Shown here piece by piece: positions 46,421-54,200 of a DNA stretch of 54,200 bases (positions within the stretch are counted from its first letter, which is position 1; each line of letters begins with the position of its first letter). The stretch is taken from NCBI GenBank assembly GCA_023487445.1, contig JAMDBQ010000007.1:32226-86425 (forward strand). The letters run 5' to 3'. The position numbers were made by a program, and so were the translations under genes. The notes under the pieces were generated by a model. That model did not search any database, was not told the origin of the DNA, and was given only the letters and a program-made list of their open reading frames with translations. The DNA is from Candidatus Martarchaeota archaeon (GTDB lineage: Archaea; Thermoproteota; Thermoprotei_A; Marsarchaeales; Marsarchaeaceae).

Positions 46421-48205
46421 CTAGTCGTGAGTATATATTATATTAGCTCCATTCTCCGACAAAGTATCTATTCTCGCGTACCCAATTCTAACCAACTGAA
46501 CTTCGGATCCCAGGGGTTCGCGTAGAATCGAACTTTCTACTATCCCTGCATCCATGTTCATATTCATGCCGAACGCCTTGTAGAGTTTCATGGGTAAACC
46601 CTCTCCCTCCTTCACCCATTGGATTATACTTGGTTTCGTTTCCCTGATGTCGCCTACTGAGGTGGAGATGAACTTCGCCCTTGCGGATCCGGTTTTCATA
46701 GATGTAATCGTGACGTTCACGAGATCCATGAGCCTAACTGTCTTTCCCTGAGTGAATGCCTGTGTGTCTCGTCCTGAAACCAAGACACGCACTGTGCCCT
46801 GAACGACGGGGATTTCTACTTTTCTTGTTCCCTCATCTGGTTTACCGGGATGGTTGGGGATTGTGGCTACAAGCCTATCACCCGGTACGCCTTCTATTTC
46901 CATGATGACCGGATCGGTAACTGCAAAATATCTTTTGGCGATAGGCTCGATTATCTTCCTGTTAACGCTGGCTAGGTTGTCCCAACTTATTCTGGCCTCT
47001 ATGGGCTTTGCACCCACCTCTAGCATCAGGTTTACGAGCGCCTCAGCTGTTATTCCTCTGCGTCTTAGAGCAACAACAGTAGCCAACCGTGGGTCGTCCC
47101 ACCCATTGTAGCTAGTTGTTAAGCCGCTGTCAAGCTGGTGTGTCGTGATGGCTGAACGGATTTGAGATTTGCTTAGGACATAACCCTCGAGCTGCAGCCT
47201 ACCATACTGTACTGCTAGTGGGGAGCTTAAACCAAGCTTCTGCTGTATCTTATTCTGGATCAAACTGTTCGTCTGATGCTCCTTTCCTCTGAATACGAGT
47301 GTTACCCCCATGAGTGAGTCGTCTATAGCTGTGGAAAAGTTGTAAAGGGGAAAGAGGCTGTACTTTGAACCAAGTCGGGGGTGTGGGTGAAGTTTTGTGT
47401 CTATGATCCTCATTAAAGCAGGATCCCTCAAAGCCGGGTTTGGGTCAGCCTGCGAAGTCTTCAACCTTAGGACTGCCTTTTCCTCATCAAACTCACCGCG
47501 TACCATAGACTCTAGAAGAATCAAGGAGTCTCCTGAAACCCTATTCCTGTGGGGACAGTTCTGGCCAGAAGCTTTGAGCCTGCTAAATAGCTCCCTGTCG
47601 CATTCACATACGTATGCCCCATCAGCCTGAACAAGCTTGCGGGCATACTCATAGTAGATTTCTATCCGGTCGGATTGAACATATTCGTGGTCCCACTTTA
47701 ACCCGAGCCACTGGAGGTCATCTCTAATCCACTGATATGCCTCGAGTATTGGCGGCTTAACTTTGGGGTCTGTATCCTCGAATCTTAGAATGAAGATACC
47801 ACCATATTTTTTGGCATATTTATAGCTTAAAACAGCGGCTCTCAGGTTACCGAGGTGAAGTGGACCGTCTGGATTAGGTGAAAACCTTGTTACAACCTTC
47901 TCAGGTCTGCCTGGTATGTCTTGTAAATCCAGCTGAGCCTGGCTTGTCTTGGACGGCTTATCAGGTAGGTATTCGGAATAGGCTTCAAGTTCCCTGATGC
48001 GTCCCTCATGGCTCAGACCTGAAACCCTAGAACACGCTTCCTCCGCCGCCTCTGAAACCCTGTTCAACTGCGCCCTCAGATCGGGATGAGCCGCGAGGAT
48101 CTTGCCGATTACGGCCTGAACAGACGGTTCGCCTTTGTGCTGAACAGCGTTTAACAGCGCCTGAGCATAGGCCTCCCTAGTCAGTTCTTGATCTGTTACG
48201 GGCAA
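46421..48205 (-). CDS. gltX: Glutamyl-tRNA synthetase (archaeal type)
   Basis: VVTRFSPNPDGPLHLGNLRAAVLSYKYAKKYGGIFILRFEDTDPK; SKSQ region VLSKSQIRSAI. Confidence 0.97.
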   Translation of the reverse strand: MPVTDQELTREAYAQALLNAVQHKGEPSVQAVIGKILAAHPDLRAQLNRVSEAAEEACSRVSGLSHEGRIRELEAYSEYLPDKPSKTSQAQLDLQDIPGRPEKVVTRFSPNPDGPLHLGNLRAAVLSYKYAKKYGGIFILRFEDTDPKVKPPILEAYQWIRDDLQWLGLKWDHEYVQSDRIEIYYEYARKLVQADGAYVCECDRELFSRLKASGQNCPHRNRVSGDSLILLESMVRGEFDEEKAVLRLKTSQADPNPALRDPALMRIIDTKLHPHPRLGSKYSLFPLYNFSTAIDDSLMGVTLVFRGKEHQTNSLIQNKIQQKLGLSSPLAVQYGRLQLEGYVLSKSQIRSAITTHQLDSGLTTSYNGWDDPRLATVVALRRRGITAEALVNLMLEVGAKPIEARISWDNLASVNRKIIEPIAKRYFAVTDPVIMEIEGVPGDRLVATIPNHPGKPDEGTRKVEIPVVQGTVRVLVSGRDTQAFTQGKTVRLMDLVNVTITSMKTGSARAKFISTSVGDIRETKPSIIQWVKEGEGLPMKLYKAFGMNMNMDAGIVESSILREPLGSEVQLVRIGYARIDTLSENGANIIYTHD

Positions 48206-48220
48206 GTTAGCATCCCCCGC

Positions 48221-49255
48221 CTAGCTGGTTCTGTATACGGAGTAGTCCGCCAATTCCTCGAGGAGACGCCGCGATTCCTGCGCGGGGAGGCGCTGTAGCC
48301 TTGCCTTTGCTTCAGAAGCGTACTTCCAAGCCCTGTCTTCACATTCTCTATCTACGCCCAAGTCAACAAACAGGTCTACGACACTGTGAACCTCGCTGTC
48401 CGAAGCGATGTTAGAACCTAGCACCGAATCTATGATCTTTTCCTGTGTTGATGAACACCTTTGTTTTGCTAGCACTATCACAAGTGTCTTCTTACCTCTT
48501 CTAACATCGTTCCCAACTGGTTTTCCGGTCAAACGTGATTCACCGAATGTTCCAAGGTAGTCGTCTCTTATCTGGAAGGCTAAGCCCAGACTCTTACCAT
48601 ATTCCCTGAGGGAAGCTAGGTCCTCTGGTTCCCCGTGTTTTCTCTCCGTACCAGCGGGTCCACCCACTATTCCACCCATTATGGCTGCGCATTCATAAAG
48701 GGCGGCGGTCTTAAGGTATATCATCGACAGGTATTCCTCCTCGCTCACCGTGTGTCTAGACTCGAAGCTGATGTCCATGTATTGTCCCTCGTCGACCCTC
48801 GCAGATGCTACGCTCAGAGCCTTGACTACGCCTCTTACCCCCGACAACTCCTCGCTCATCGAGGCCGCGTAAAACGCCTTCGAAAAAAGCAGGTCACCGG
48901 CTAGTATTGCAAGCGATTCGCCGAAGATCTTATGGACCGTTGGCTTACCTCTTCTGAAATCATCTTTATCCATGATGTCGTCGTGAACAAGTGTAAAGTT
49001 GTGTAGCAGCTCAACGCTGGCCCCCGCAAGGCGGGTCGCCTTATCATCGTCGCCGAAGAGACGGGCAGACTCTACAGTAATGAACGGCCTCATCCGTTTT
49101 CCACCCAAAGAAGGCATATAGGAAGACGCGTCGTAGAGTTGCTTGGGTTCACCCGAGAGTATGTGGAAAACTTCTTCGTCGACTGTGTGGGCTACTTCCC
49201 TAAGCTTAGTGATTAACCATTCAGTTCTCTGCCTTCTGCTCAATGTGTCTTCCAA
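48221..49255 (-). CDS. Polyprenyl (geranylgeranyl-type) diphosphate synthase
   Basis: GGKRMRPF; LVHDDIMDKDDFRRGKPTVH; QIRDDYLG. Confidence 0.96.
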   Translation of the reverse strand: MEDTLSRRQRTEWLITKLREVAHTVDEEVFHILSGEPKQLYDASSYMPSLGGKRMRPFITVESARLFGDDDKATRLAGASVELLHNFTLVHDDIMDKDDFRRGKPTVHKIFGESLAILAGDLLFSKAFYAASMSEELSGVRGVVKALSVASARVDEGQYMDISFESRHTVSEEEYLSMIYLKTAALYECAAIMGGIVGGPAGTERKHGEPEDLASLREYGKSLGLAFQIRDDYLGTFGESRLTGKPVGNDVRRGKKTLVIVLAKQRCSSTQEKIIDSVLGSNIASDSEVHSVVDLFVDLGVDRECEDRAWKYASEAKARLQRLPAQESRRLLEELADYSVYRTS

Positions 49256-49289
49256 TTTCTTTGACTACGCTGGAAGGCGATTGCAGGAG

Positions 49290-50117
49290 CTATTTTAGCT
49301 TTCCATGTGGATTTGGACTTTTTCTCCAAACCACTTCAGTGCCAGTAAACTGTTCCCCTCGCAGTACCTCAGCAAGCCTTCCCGGAATTGTGGCGTCTAT
49401 TATGATGCACCTGCACCCGTTACGGGCGGCGTTCAATCCTTGCTGAACCTTGTATGCCATTCCACCGGTGACGTCGGACGATGTTGCAATAAAATCGGTG
49501 GCTTGGTCAACTTCTTTCAAAGGTTTGTCCGAATCTGCCGGAGGGAACCTAGTATATACTCCGGGTGAGGCGGTGGCGTATACTAGGCTGCGGGCGCGGA
49601 GTTTAACTGCGAACTGAGCCGCAATCAAGTCGCCGGAGACTATTGAAAAGATCCTTTTGGGTTCAAAGTATACGTCACCGTAACTCACGGGTACGAAGCC
49701 GTGTTTAAGACCAAACTCGGCAAGCCGGAGTGCCTGGGGAGAAATCCTCCTTTTCAGCGTCATAATAGAGTGCGGCGGCAGAGATAGCGGTGGCAGACCG
49801 TTTTCCACCATGACTTCACAAACTATCCTGTTTAACTCCGACATAGCATTCATGGTTGCCGAGGCGCCGTAGACTGTCGAAGAGGGATAGCCTTCCGATA
49901 CTTTGTAACGCTTCGCCATGGTGTGGCCAAACCCTCCTCCCCCATGAACTATGATGACCCTCTTGTTGGATGAAGCTATTTCTTCTATTACCCTTTTGAG
50001 GTTGGCTTGGTTGACTTCATTTTCAGCGCTTTTGTTTGTGATTACGCTGCCTCCTAGCTTCACCACGCAGAGGTCGGTGCTAGCGGTGCGTTCCAAGCGC
50101 TTCTCCACGGTAATCAC
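49290..50117 (-). CDS. Isopentenyl phosphate kinase
   Basis: VVKLGGSVITNKSAEN; VHGGGGFGHTMAKRY; DVTGGMAYKVQQGL. Confidence 0.94.
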   Translation of the reverse strand: MITVEKRLERTASTDLCVVKLGGSVITNKSAENEVNQANLKRVIEEIASSNKRVIIVHGGGGFGHTMAKRYKVSEGYPSSTVYGASATMNAMSELNRIVCEVMVENGLPPLSLPPHSIMTLKRRISPQALRLAEFGLKHGFVPVSYGDVYFEPKRIFSIVSGDLIAAQFAVKLRARSLVYATASPGVYTRFPPADSDKPLKEVDQATDFIATSSDVTGGMAYKVQQGLNAARNGCRCIIIDATIPGRLAEVLRGEQFTGTEVVWRKSPNPHGKLK

Positions 50118-50962
50118 TTATTAGTCGCCGAATTAGACTCGAAGACAATGGAGGCGTAGCCAACGACGCTGGCTCTGTCTCCGGTAGCCCAAGCGCTGGT
50201 CAGATATTTCAGCATCCTCGAAGAACCGCAACCCAGGCGACTGCACGACCTCATCGTCGCCATGATTGGTCCTATGCCGCAGGCGTTAGAATATAGGCGG
50301 TCAGCTTCCCTTTCCACGAGCTCCTCGTTCATAGATATTACCGCCTTAATCAACTCTCCGTCTACTTTGGCTGCGTAGTCTTCTGGCACATAATGTGAAA
50401 AGTCTGATGACGCTAGTATCAGCGTCTTCCCGATCTTCTCCGCTGCACCTGCAACCGCGTCTCCCAGCTTGATCATGGTTGGGAGGGATTGATCGAGTAC
50501 ACATATTGGGAGAATCCTCACATTTGGTCCAAACACGTATTTTATGAAGGGAAGCTGCACTTCTATCGAGTGCTCGTAGATGTGGGACATCGGGTCGAAC
50601 TCGGGGAAAACCCGCATGACTTCACGCGCGGACTCCGAGTCGACTTCAATCCCCCCTATGGGTGTGTACCATGTTCCATCTGGCCAAACGCTTACAGCTG
50701 AACCGTAACCGGTGTGGTTAGGCCCAATAATTATTACTAGCTTCGGCGTAATTTTTGTGCGAGTGTAGCCATATGAATAGGATGCAACCGTCCCCGAGTA
50801 TGTATACCCCGCGTGGGGGACGACTGCGCCCATGTAGAACTCGGAATCTGAAGATTGGGTTAATGGGCCAAAGCCATATGTGAAACACCTGTCCAGGTCT
50901 TCTAACAGAGCCTGCCTCGACCCGGGGTAAAATCCGTCGGCCACAGCTGGTTTTCGGTTCAA
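50114..50962 (-). CDS. MEMO1 family protein (AmmeMemoRadiSam system protein B-like)
   Basis: PAVADGFYPGSRQAL; VVPHAGYTYSGTVASYSY; GPNHTGYGSAVSVWPDG; SSDFSHY. Confidence 0.96.
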   Translation of the reverse strand: MNRKPAVADGFYPGSRQALLEDLDRCFTYGFGPLTQSSDSEFYMGAVVPHAGYTYSGTVASYSYGYTRTKITPKLVIIIGPNHTGYGSAVSVWPDGTWYTPIGGIEVDSESAREVMRVFPEFDPMSHIYEHSIEVQLPFIKYVFGPNVRILPICVLDQSLPTMIKLGDAVAGAAEKIGKTLILASSDFSHYVPEDYAAKVDGELIKAVISMNEELVEREADRLYSNACGIGPIMATMRSCSRLGCGSSRMLKYLTSAWATGDRASVVGYASIVFESNSATNK

Positions 50963-50978
50963 ACCCCTTTCGCCGATT

Positions 50979-51596
50979 TCAGTTCAGTCTCTCAAAGTCC
51001 TCAGGTTTAACAGTCCACTCGGCTGCAGACGGAAGCTCACCCCTCACCTTCAATATTTCCCGTGCAAGAAGCCAATATATAACCGCGAGAGACTTGCGAC
51101 CCCTGTTGTTAGCTGGTATCACGTAGTCTATGTACTCCACGGGTGAATCTGTATCGCATACGGCTACTATGGGTATGCCCATTTCAGCTGCCTCCAAAAC
51201 TGGCTGAGTCTCGTTGAGGGGATCTGATATAAGAACTGCATCGGGTTCGGAATAAACGTTCAGTGAGGGATTGGTAAATGTGCCAGCCGTAAACCCGCCT
51301 GTTAACGGAACACATTTGGTATGGGCGCTAAACTTGAAGACAGGGGCAAACGCGTTCCGCCTTAAACCCACGGCCACTATTTTGTCGGGTTGAAACTGCG
51401 AGAGAAACCGGCTTGCGAATTTGATTCTCTCATCGAGTTGTTTGACGTCAAGAATGTACACGCCGTCGCTCTGGGTGCCCTGTATGAACCTTGACATTAA
51501 CCTTGCCTTCCTGTTAGTGCCTATATTCACGTTACTAGTCTTGTAGACTTCCTCTGGCACCAGCAGCTGGTCGGATAGCTCACTCATTGAGTTCAC
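50979..51596 (-). CDS. rps2: Ribosomal protein S2
   Basis: [60 protein letters not shown]. Confidence 0.97.
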   Translation of the reverse strand: MNSMSELSDQLLVPEEVYKTSNVNIGTNRKARLMSRFIQGTQSDGVYILDVKQLDERIKFASRFLSQFQPDKIVAVGLRRNAFAPVFKFSAHTKCVPLTGGFTAGTFTNPSLNVYSEPDAVLISDPLNETQPVLEAAEMGIPIVAVCDTDSPVEYIDYVIPANNRGRKSLAVIYWLLAREILKVRGELPSAAEWTVKPEDFERLN

Positions 51597-51819
51597 CCTG
51601 AGAATTGATTGGCTTTAACACCGTAAATTGGATCACATCGTCTATAACGTCAACGTGTGAGATGAACATTCTCCTGCAGCAGTACCTGTAAACACCGAGC
51701 GAGTCAAGAACCTGCCCAGGGGCCTCACCTGCCGCAACACGTTTTGAATACGCTTCCCACTTGTCAGCAACCACCTTTCCACATGTAAAGCATCTCACTG
51801 GGAACAACATATCTGTCAC
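51580..51819 (-). CDS. rpoN: RNA polymerase subunit RpoN (Rpb10)
   Basis: [45 protein letters not shown]. Confidence 0.97.
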   Translation of the reverse strand: MTDMLFPVRCFTCGKVVADKWEAYSKRVAAGEAPGQVLDSLGVYRYCCRRMFISHVDVIDDVIQFTVLKPINSQGELNE

Positions 51820-52217
51820 CTATACGATTTCTGGAACCTTCTCCTTGGACCTGGTCCACCGAACTTCTTCGGTTCCGTCCTCCTCGGGTCGCCGCTCAAA
51901 ATGCTTCTATCGTATTCGTTTAGGATGGACTTGACTTCCTCGGAGCCCGTGTATTTCACAAGGCCTCTTCCAAGAGCTATCCTAGAGGCGTCTGCCTGCC
52001 CCATAACACCGCCACCTTTGGCTGTAAGATAAATGTCTACACGTTTCCGCAGTGTTTCAGGTATTATATTAAGCGGTTCCATTATTCGCTGCTTCACCTG
52101 CTCGTTAGGATACGCTTCCAGTGGATACTCGTTGAAATAAACGCGGCCCGCACCCTGTTTAACCAGCGCCCTTGCTACCGCCGACTTCCTTTTCCCAGAA
52201 ACTATTACTTCAACCAT
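51816..52217 (-). CDS. rps9: Ribosomal protein S9
   Basis: [57 protein letters not shown]. Confidence 0.98.
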   Translation of the reverse strand: MVEVIVSGKRKSAVARALVKQGAGRVYFNEYPLEAYPNEQVKQRIMEPLNIIPETLRKRVDIYLTAKGGGVMGQADASRIALGRGLVKYTGSEEVKSILNEYDRSILSGDPRRTEPKKFGGPGPRRRFQKSYR

Positions 52218-52671
52218 TTCTCAAAACACCCCTCCATCCGAATCTTCTTGCTACCCTTTCGAGCGGGTAATACCTTTTTGCCCTAACCACGGCCCCCGCC
52301 AAAACAGTTGGCTGCACCGCTGCATACTCCAAGGGTGCCCCTATACACACCTTAAGCCTTGACAGCGCTTCTCGTCCGCTAGGTTTCCTAGCAGGCAGCA
52401 TTCCGCTTACCACCTGCCTGAAGTACCTATCAGGTCTGACATACCATTTGGGTGAATACCTGAACGGGTTTATTATTGAGCGCAGCTGGAGTTTGTGCTC
52501 CCATTCCCTCTGAATGGAGCCCCATGTCCCAGACACAACTATTTTCTCTGCGTTCAGGACAACAACTTTCTCTCCACGCTTGATTCTTTTGGCTACTTCG
52601 GTGGCTAATCTACCCAGTACAAGGTTGCTGCCGTCAATCACAGTTAACTGCGCAGTCTGGGTCTCACTCAC
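52210..52671 (-). CDS. rpl13: Ribosomal protein L13
   Basis: VIDGSNLVLGRLATEVAKRIKRGEKVVVLNAEKIVVSG; PRKPSGREALSRLKVCIG-like region. Confidence 0.97.
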   Translation of the reverse strand: MSETQTAQLTVIDGSNLVLGRLATEVAKRIKRGEKVVVLNAEKIVVSGTWGSIQREWEHKLQLRSIINPFRYSPKWYVRPDRYFRQVVSGMLPARKPSGREALSRLKVCIGAPLEYAAVQPTVLAGAVVRAKRYYPLERVARRFGWRGVLRNG

Positions 52672-53030
52672 TTTATTATCACCGTATCACTGAAGTCCTT
52701 CAATTCTGTTGACAACTCACTTAGCGTAAACACCCTGCCACCCGCCTTCTCGATCTTTTTCTTTGCTGTCGAAGAGAAGCCGAGCGCTGCCACGGTGACC
52801 GCCGATCCTAGGCTCCCCCCTCCCAGCACCTTTCCAGGTACGATAACCGTGGTTTTACCGTCTCTTTTGCGGTCTATTGATGAAAGGTTAACGCATGGTG
52901 TCCTCCTTGAAGACTTATCAAGCTCACTGGCTAGTGCATGCCACATTTTTCTGTCGGCTCGCCTACCAGCCCGTTTCAAAGCTAACATTTCTATCCTAGT
53001 AACCCTGTTTGTAGGACCTGTCCTTCTCAA
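52668..53030 (-). CDS. rpl18e: Ribosomal protein L18e
   Basis: GPTNRVTRIEMLALKRAGRRADRKMWHALASELDKSSRRTPCVNLSSIDR; VPGKVLGGGSLGSAVTVAALGFS. Confidence 0.95.
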   Translation of the reverse strand: MRRTGPTNRVTRIEMLALKRAGRRADRKMWHALASELDKSSRRTPCVNLSSIDRKRDGKTTVIVPGKVLGGGSLGSAVTVAALGFSSTAKKKIEKAGGRVFTLSELSTELKDFSDTVIIK

Positions 53031-53031
53031 A

Positions 53032-53883
53032 TCAGTTTACAGCCTCCTCTTTTACCCGCTGAGCTTTAAGTGCATCTCGTACCCTACGCATCTTCATAAC
53101 AAGTATTAACGCAGCAGTCTTAACTATCGTTCTGGGCTGCAATGAACCTGTTGATTCAACGGTGAATCTGACGGCATTTTCATCCCATAAGATTTGGACA
53201 GCGCCCGTCTTACAGTCCTTTTCACAGGCCCTGCACAGTATGCATTTCCAAGCGTCGGTAAACATCAGTTCCCCGTCGGTATACCTTAGGCAATCCACTG
53301 GACAGATGGACACGTGTTCCTCGCAGTTAAACTGCTTCTCCTTATCAAATTTGAGAACTGGCTTAAAGAAGAAACTTACGGGGCTCACTGGACTGAACTT
53401 GGCGTGCTGTAGGCCAATCCCGTACCTCGCGAACGCTTGGAACTCTACTATCTGTCCATTACCTAGTTTGAAGAGCTGGACGTTCTTGTTCACTGGCTCC
53501 ACAGTAGAATCTTCGCCGATCGTCTTCAGGTCAGACGAATAAACAGTTAGAGGCCCCTCCGCCTCGTTCGGGCATTCCTGCCTTAGCTGGTAGTCTATAC
53601 GAGTGGTAGGAGGCCTCCCTTCTTCAATATCCATCGAAAGTTGGGCGAGCTGCTCCGGTTCGCCCGGAGTTTTTAACGGCAGCAAACCCAGCCTGTGTGC
53701 TATGTACTCGTTGTAAAGAGGAGAAGTGTTTTCAACAAACAACACTTCATCAACCGCAACAGTAGGCACCTCTGCCATACACGCCCTCCTCAAGCCGTTT
53801 ACCAAGTCCTTACCCAAACCCGTTATTTCTAGCGTAAGCGTATCAGGTGATTCGTTAATAACCTGAACCTTTAATTCGGACAC
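53032..53883 (-). CDS. rpoD: RNA polymerase subunit RpoD (Rpb3) with ferredoxin-like Cys domain
   Basis: LVNGLRRACMAEVPTVAVDEVLFVENTSPLYNEYIAHRLGLLPLKTP; CEEHVSICPVDCL...CILCRACEKDCKTGAV. Confidence 0.97.
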   Translation of the reverse strand: MSELKVQVINESPDTLTLEITGLGKDLVNGLRRACMAEVPTVAVDEVLFVENTSPLYNEYIAHRLGLLPLKTPGEPEQLAQLSMDIEEGRPPTTRIDYQLRQECPNEAEGPLTVYSSDLKTIGEDSTVEPVNKNVQLFKLGNGQIVEFQAFARYGIGLQHAKFSPVSPVSFFFKPVLKFDKEKQFNCEEHVSICPVDCLRYTDGELMFTDAWKCILCRACEKDCKTGAVQILWDENAVRFTVESTGSLQPRTIVKTAALILVMKMRRVRDALKAQRVKEEAVN

Positions 53884-53892
53884 GGAACCACC

Positions 53893-54200
53893 TCAGACCC
53901 TTCTTCCTCTTCTTCCGCCTGGACGCCTAGTTGAGTCTGTAGGTAGAGGCGTTACGTCGGTTATTTTACCAATCATGAAGCCCGCTCTTGAAAGAGTTCT
54001 GATCGCAGATTGCGCACCTGGCCCTGGAGTCTTTGGCCCATGACCTCCCGGAGCACGCACATACACTACCAACGCGTTTATCCCCTTTGAGGTTGCGAGT
54101 TGTGCAGCTTGGGAAGCCGACAACATGGCGGCATATGGAGAAGCCTTTTCACGGTCGGCCTTGACTACACGTCCCCCAGAACTAATTGCAACTGTTTCCG
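53893..54200 (-). CDS. rps11: Ribosomal protein S11, truncated by window edge
   Basis: [101 protein letters not shown]. Confidence 0.97.
   Translation of the reverse strand, partial: ETVAISSGGRVVKADREKASPYAAMLSASQAAQLATSKGINALVVYVRAPGGHGPKTPGPGAQSAIRTLSRAGFMIGKITDVTPLPTDSTRRPGGRRGRRV

Noticed and set aside
1-54200. CRISPR arrays, rRNA operons, prophage or defence islands
   Set aside because: No regularly spaced repeats, rRNA sequences or phage/defence genes were seen apart from the single tnpB relic.

Overview
Archaeal chromosomal window dominated by translation and RNA-processing operons. It looks like a TACK-type archaeon, possibly Aigarchaeota/Thaumarchaeota-related; this is inferred from gene content only. 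It holds the exosome superoperon (psmA-SBDS-Rrp4-Rrp41-Rrp42-L37Ae-Brix-Pcc1-prefoldin), the S11-RpoD-L18e-L13-S9-RpoN-S2-MEMO-IPK-prenyl synthase-GltX run, L7Ae-S28e-L24e-Ndk-aIF5B-S6e-aIF2gamma-PIN-Rpb7-Spt4-DPCK-S24e-S27e-Kae1-Bud32-RdgB-S15-RecJ/Cdc45-like-Pcc1-like-S3Ae, sucCD-EF2, an ECF transporter core, and a CysS/aminotransferase/SerA/SerK-like serine-cysteine locus. The strongest discovery is in the aIF5B (infB) gene. Its reading frame is broken by an in-frame TGA inside a 21-nt insertion (44698..44718, minus strand). That insertion folds with its flanks into a canonical bulge-helix-bulge (6-bp outer helix, 4-bp central helix, opposed 3-nt bulges, 5-bp inner helix). Removing it at the canonical BHB cut sites restores the conserved ...REAAGM|TQHIGAS... 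switch-I sequence exactly. This is a candidate archaeal-type intron in a protein-coding translation-factor gene. A second strong result is an unannotated C/D box sRNA (6207..6265). Its D guide has 11 contiguous complementary bases to the 23S rRNA peptidyl-transferase sequence CGGGGAUAACA. Other observations: a tnpB pseudogene with one frameshift and one CGA-to-TGA nonsense change, a SerK-like ParB-fold gene in a serine operon, two Pcc1-type genes, a RecJ/Cdc45-like protein lacking catalytic motifs, an S27e gene with no canonical start codon, an SD-led leader ORF before L15e, and an unexplained gap where rnp3 (Rpp30) is expected.
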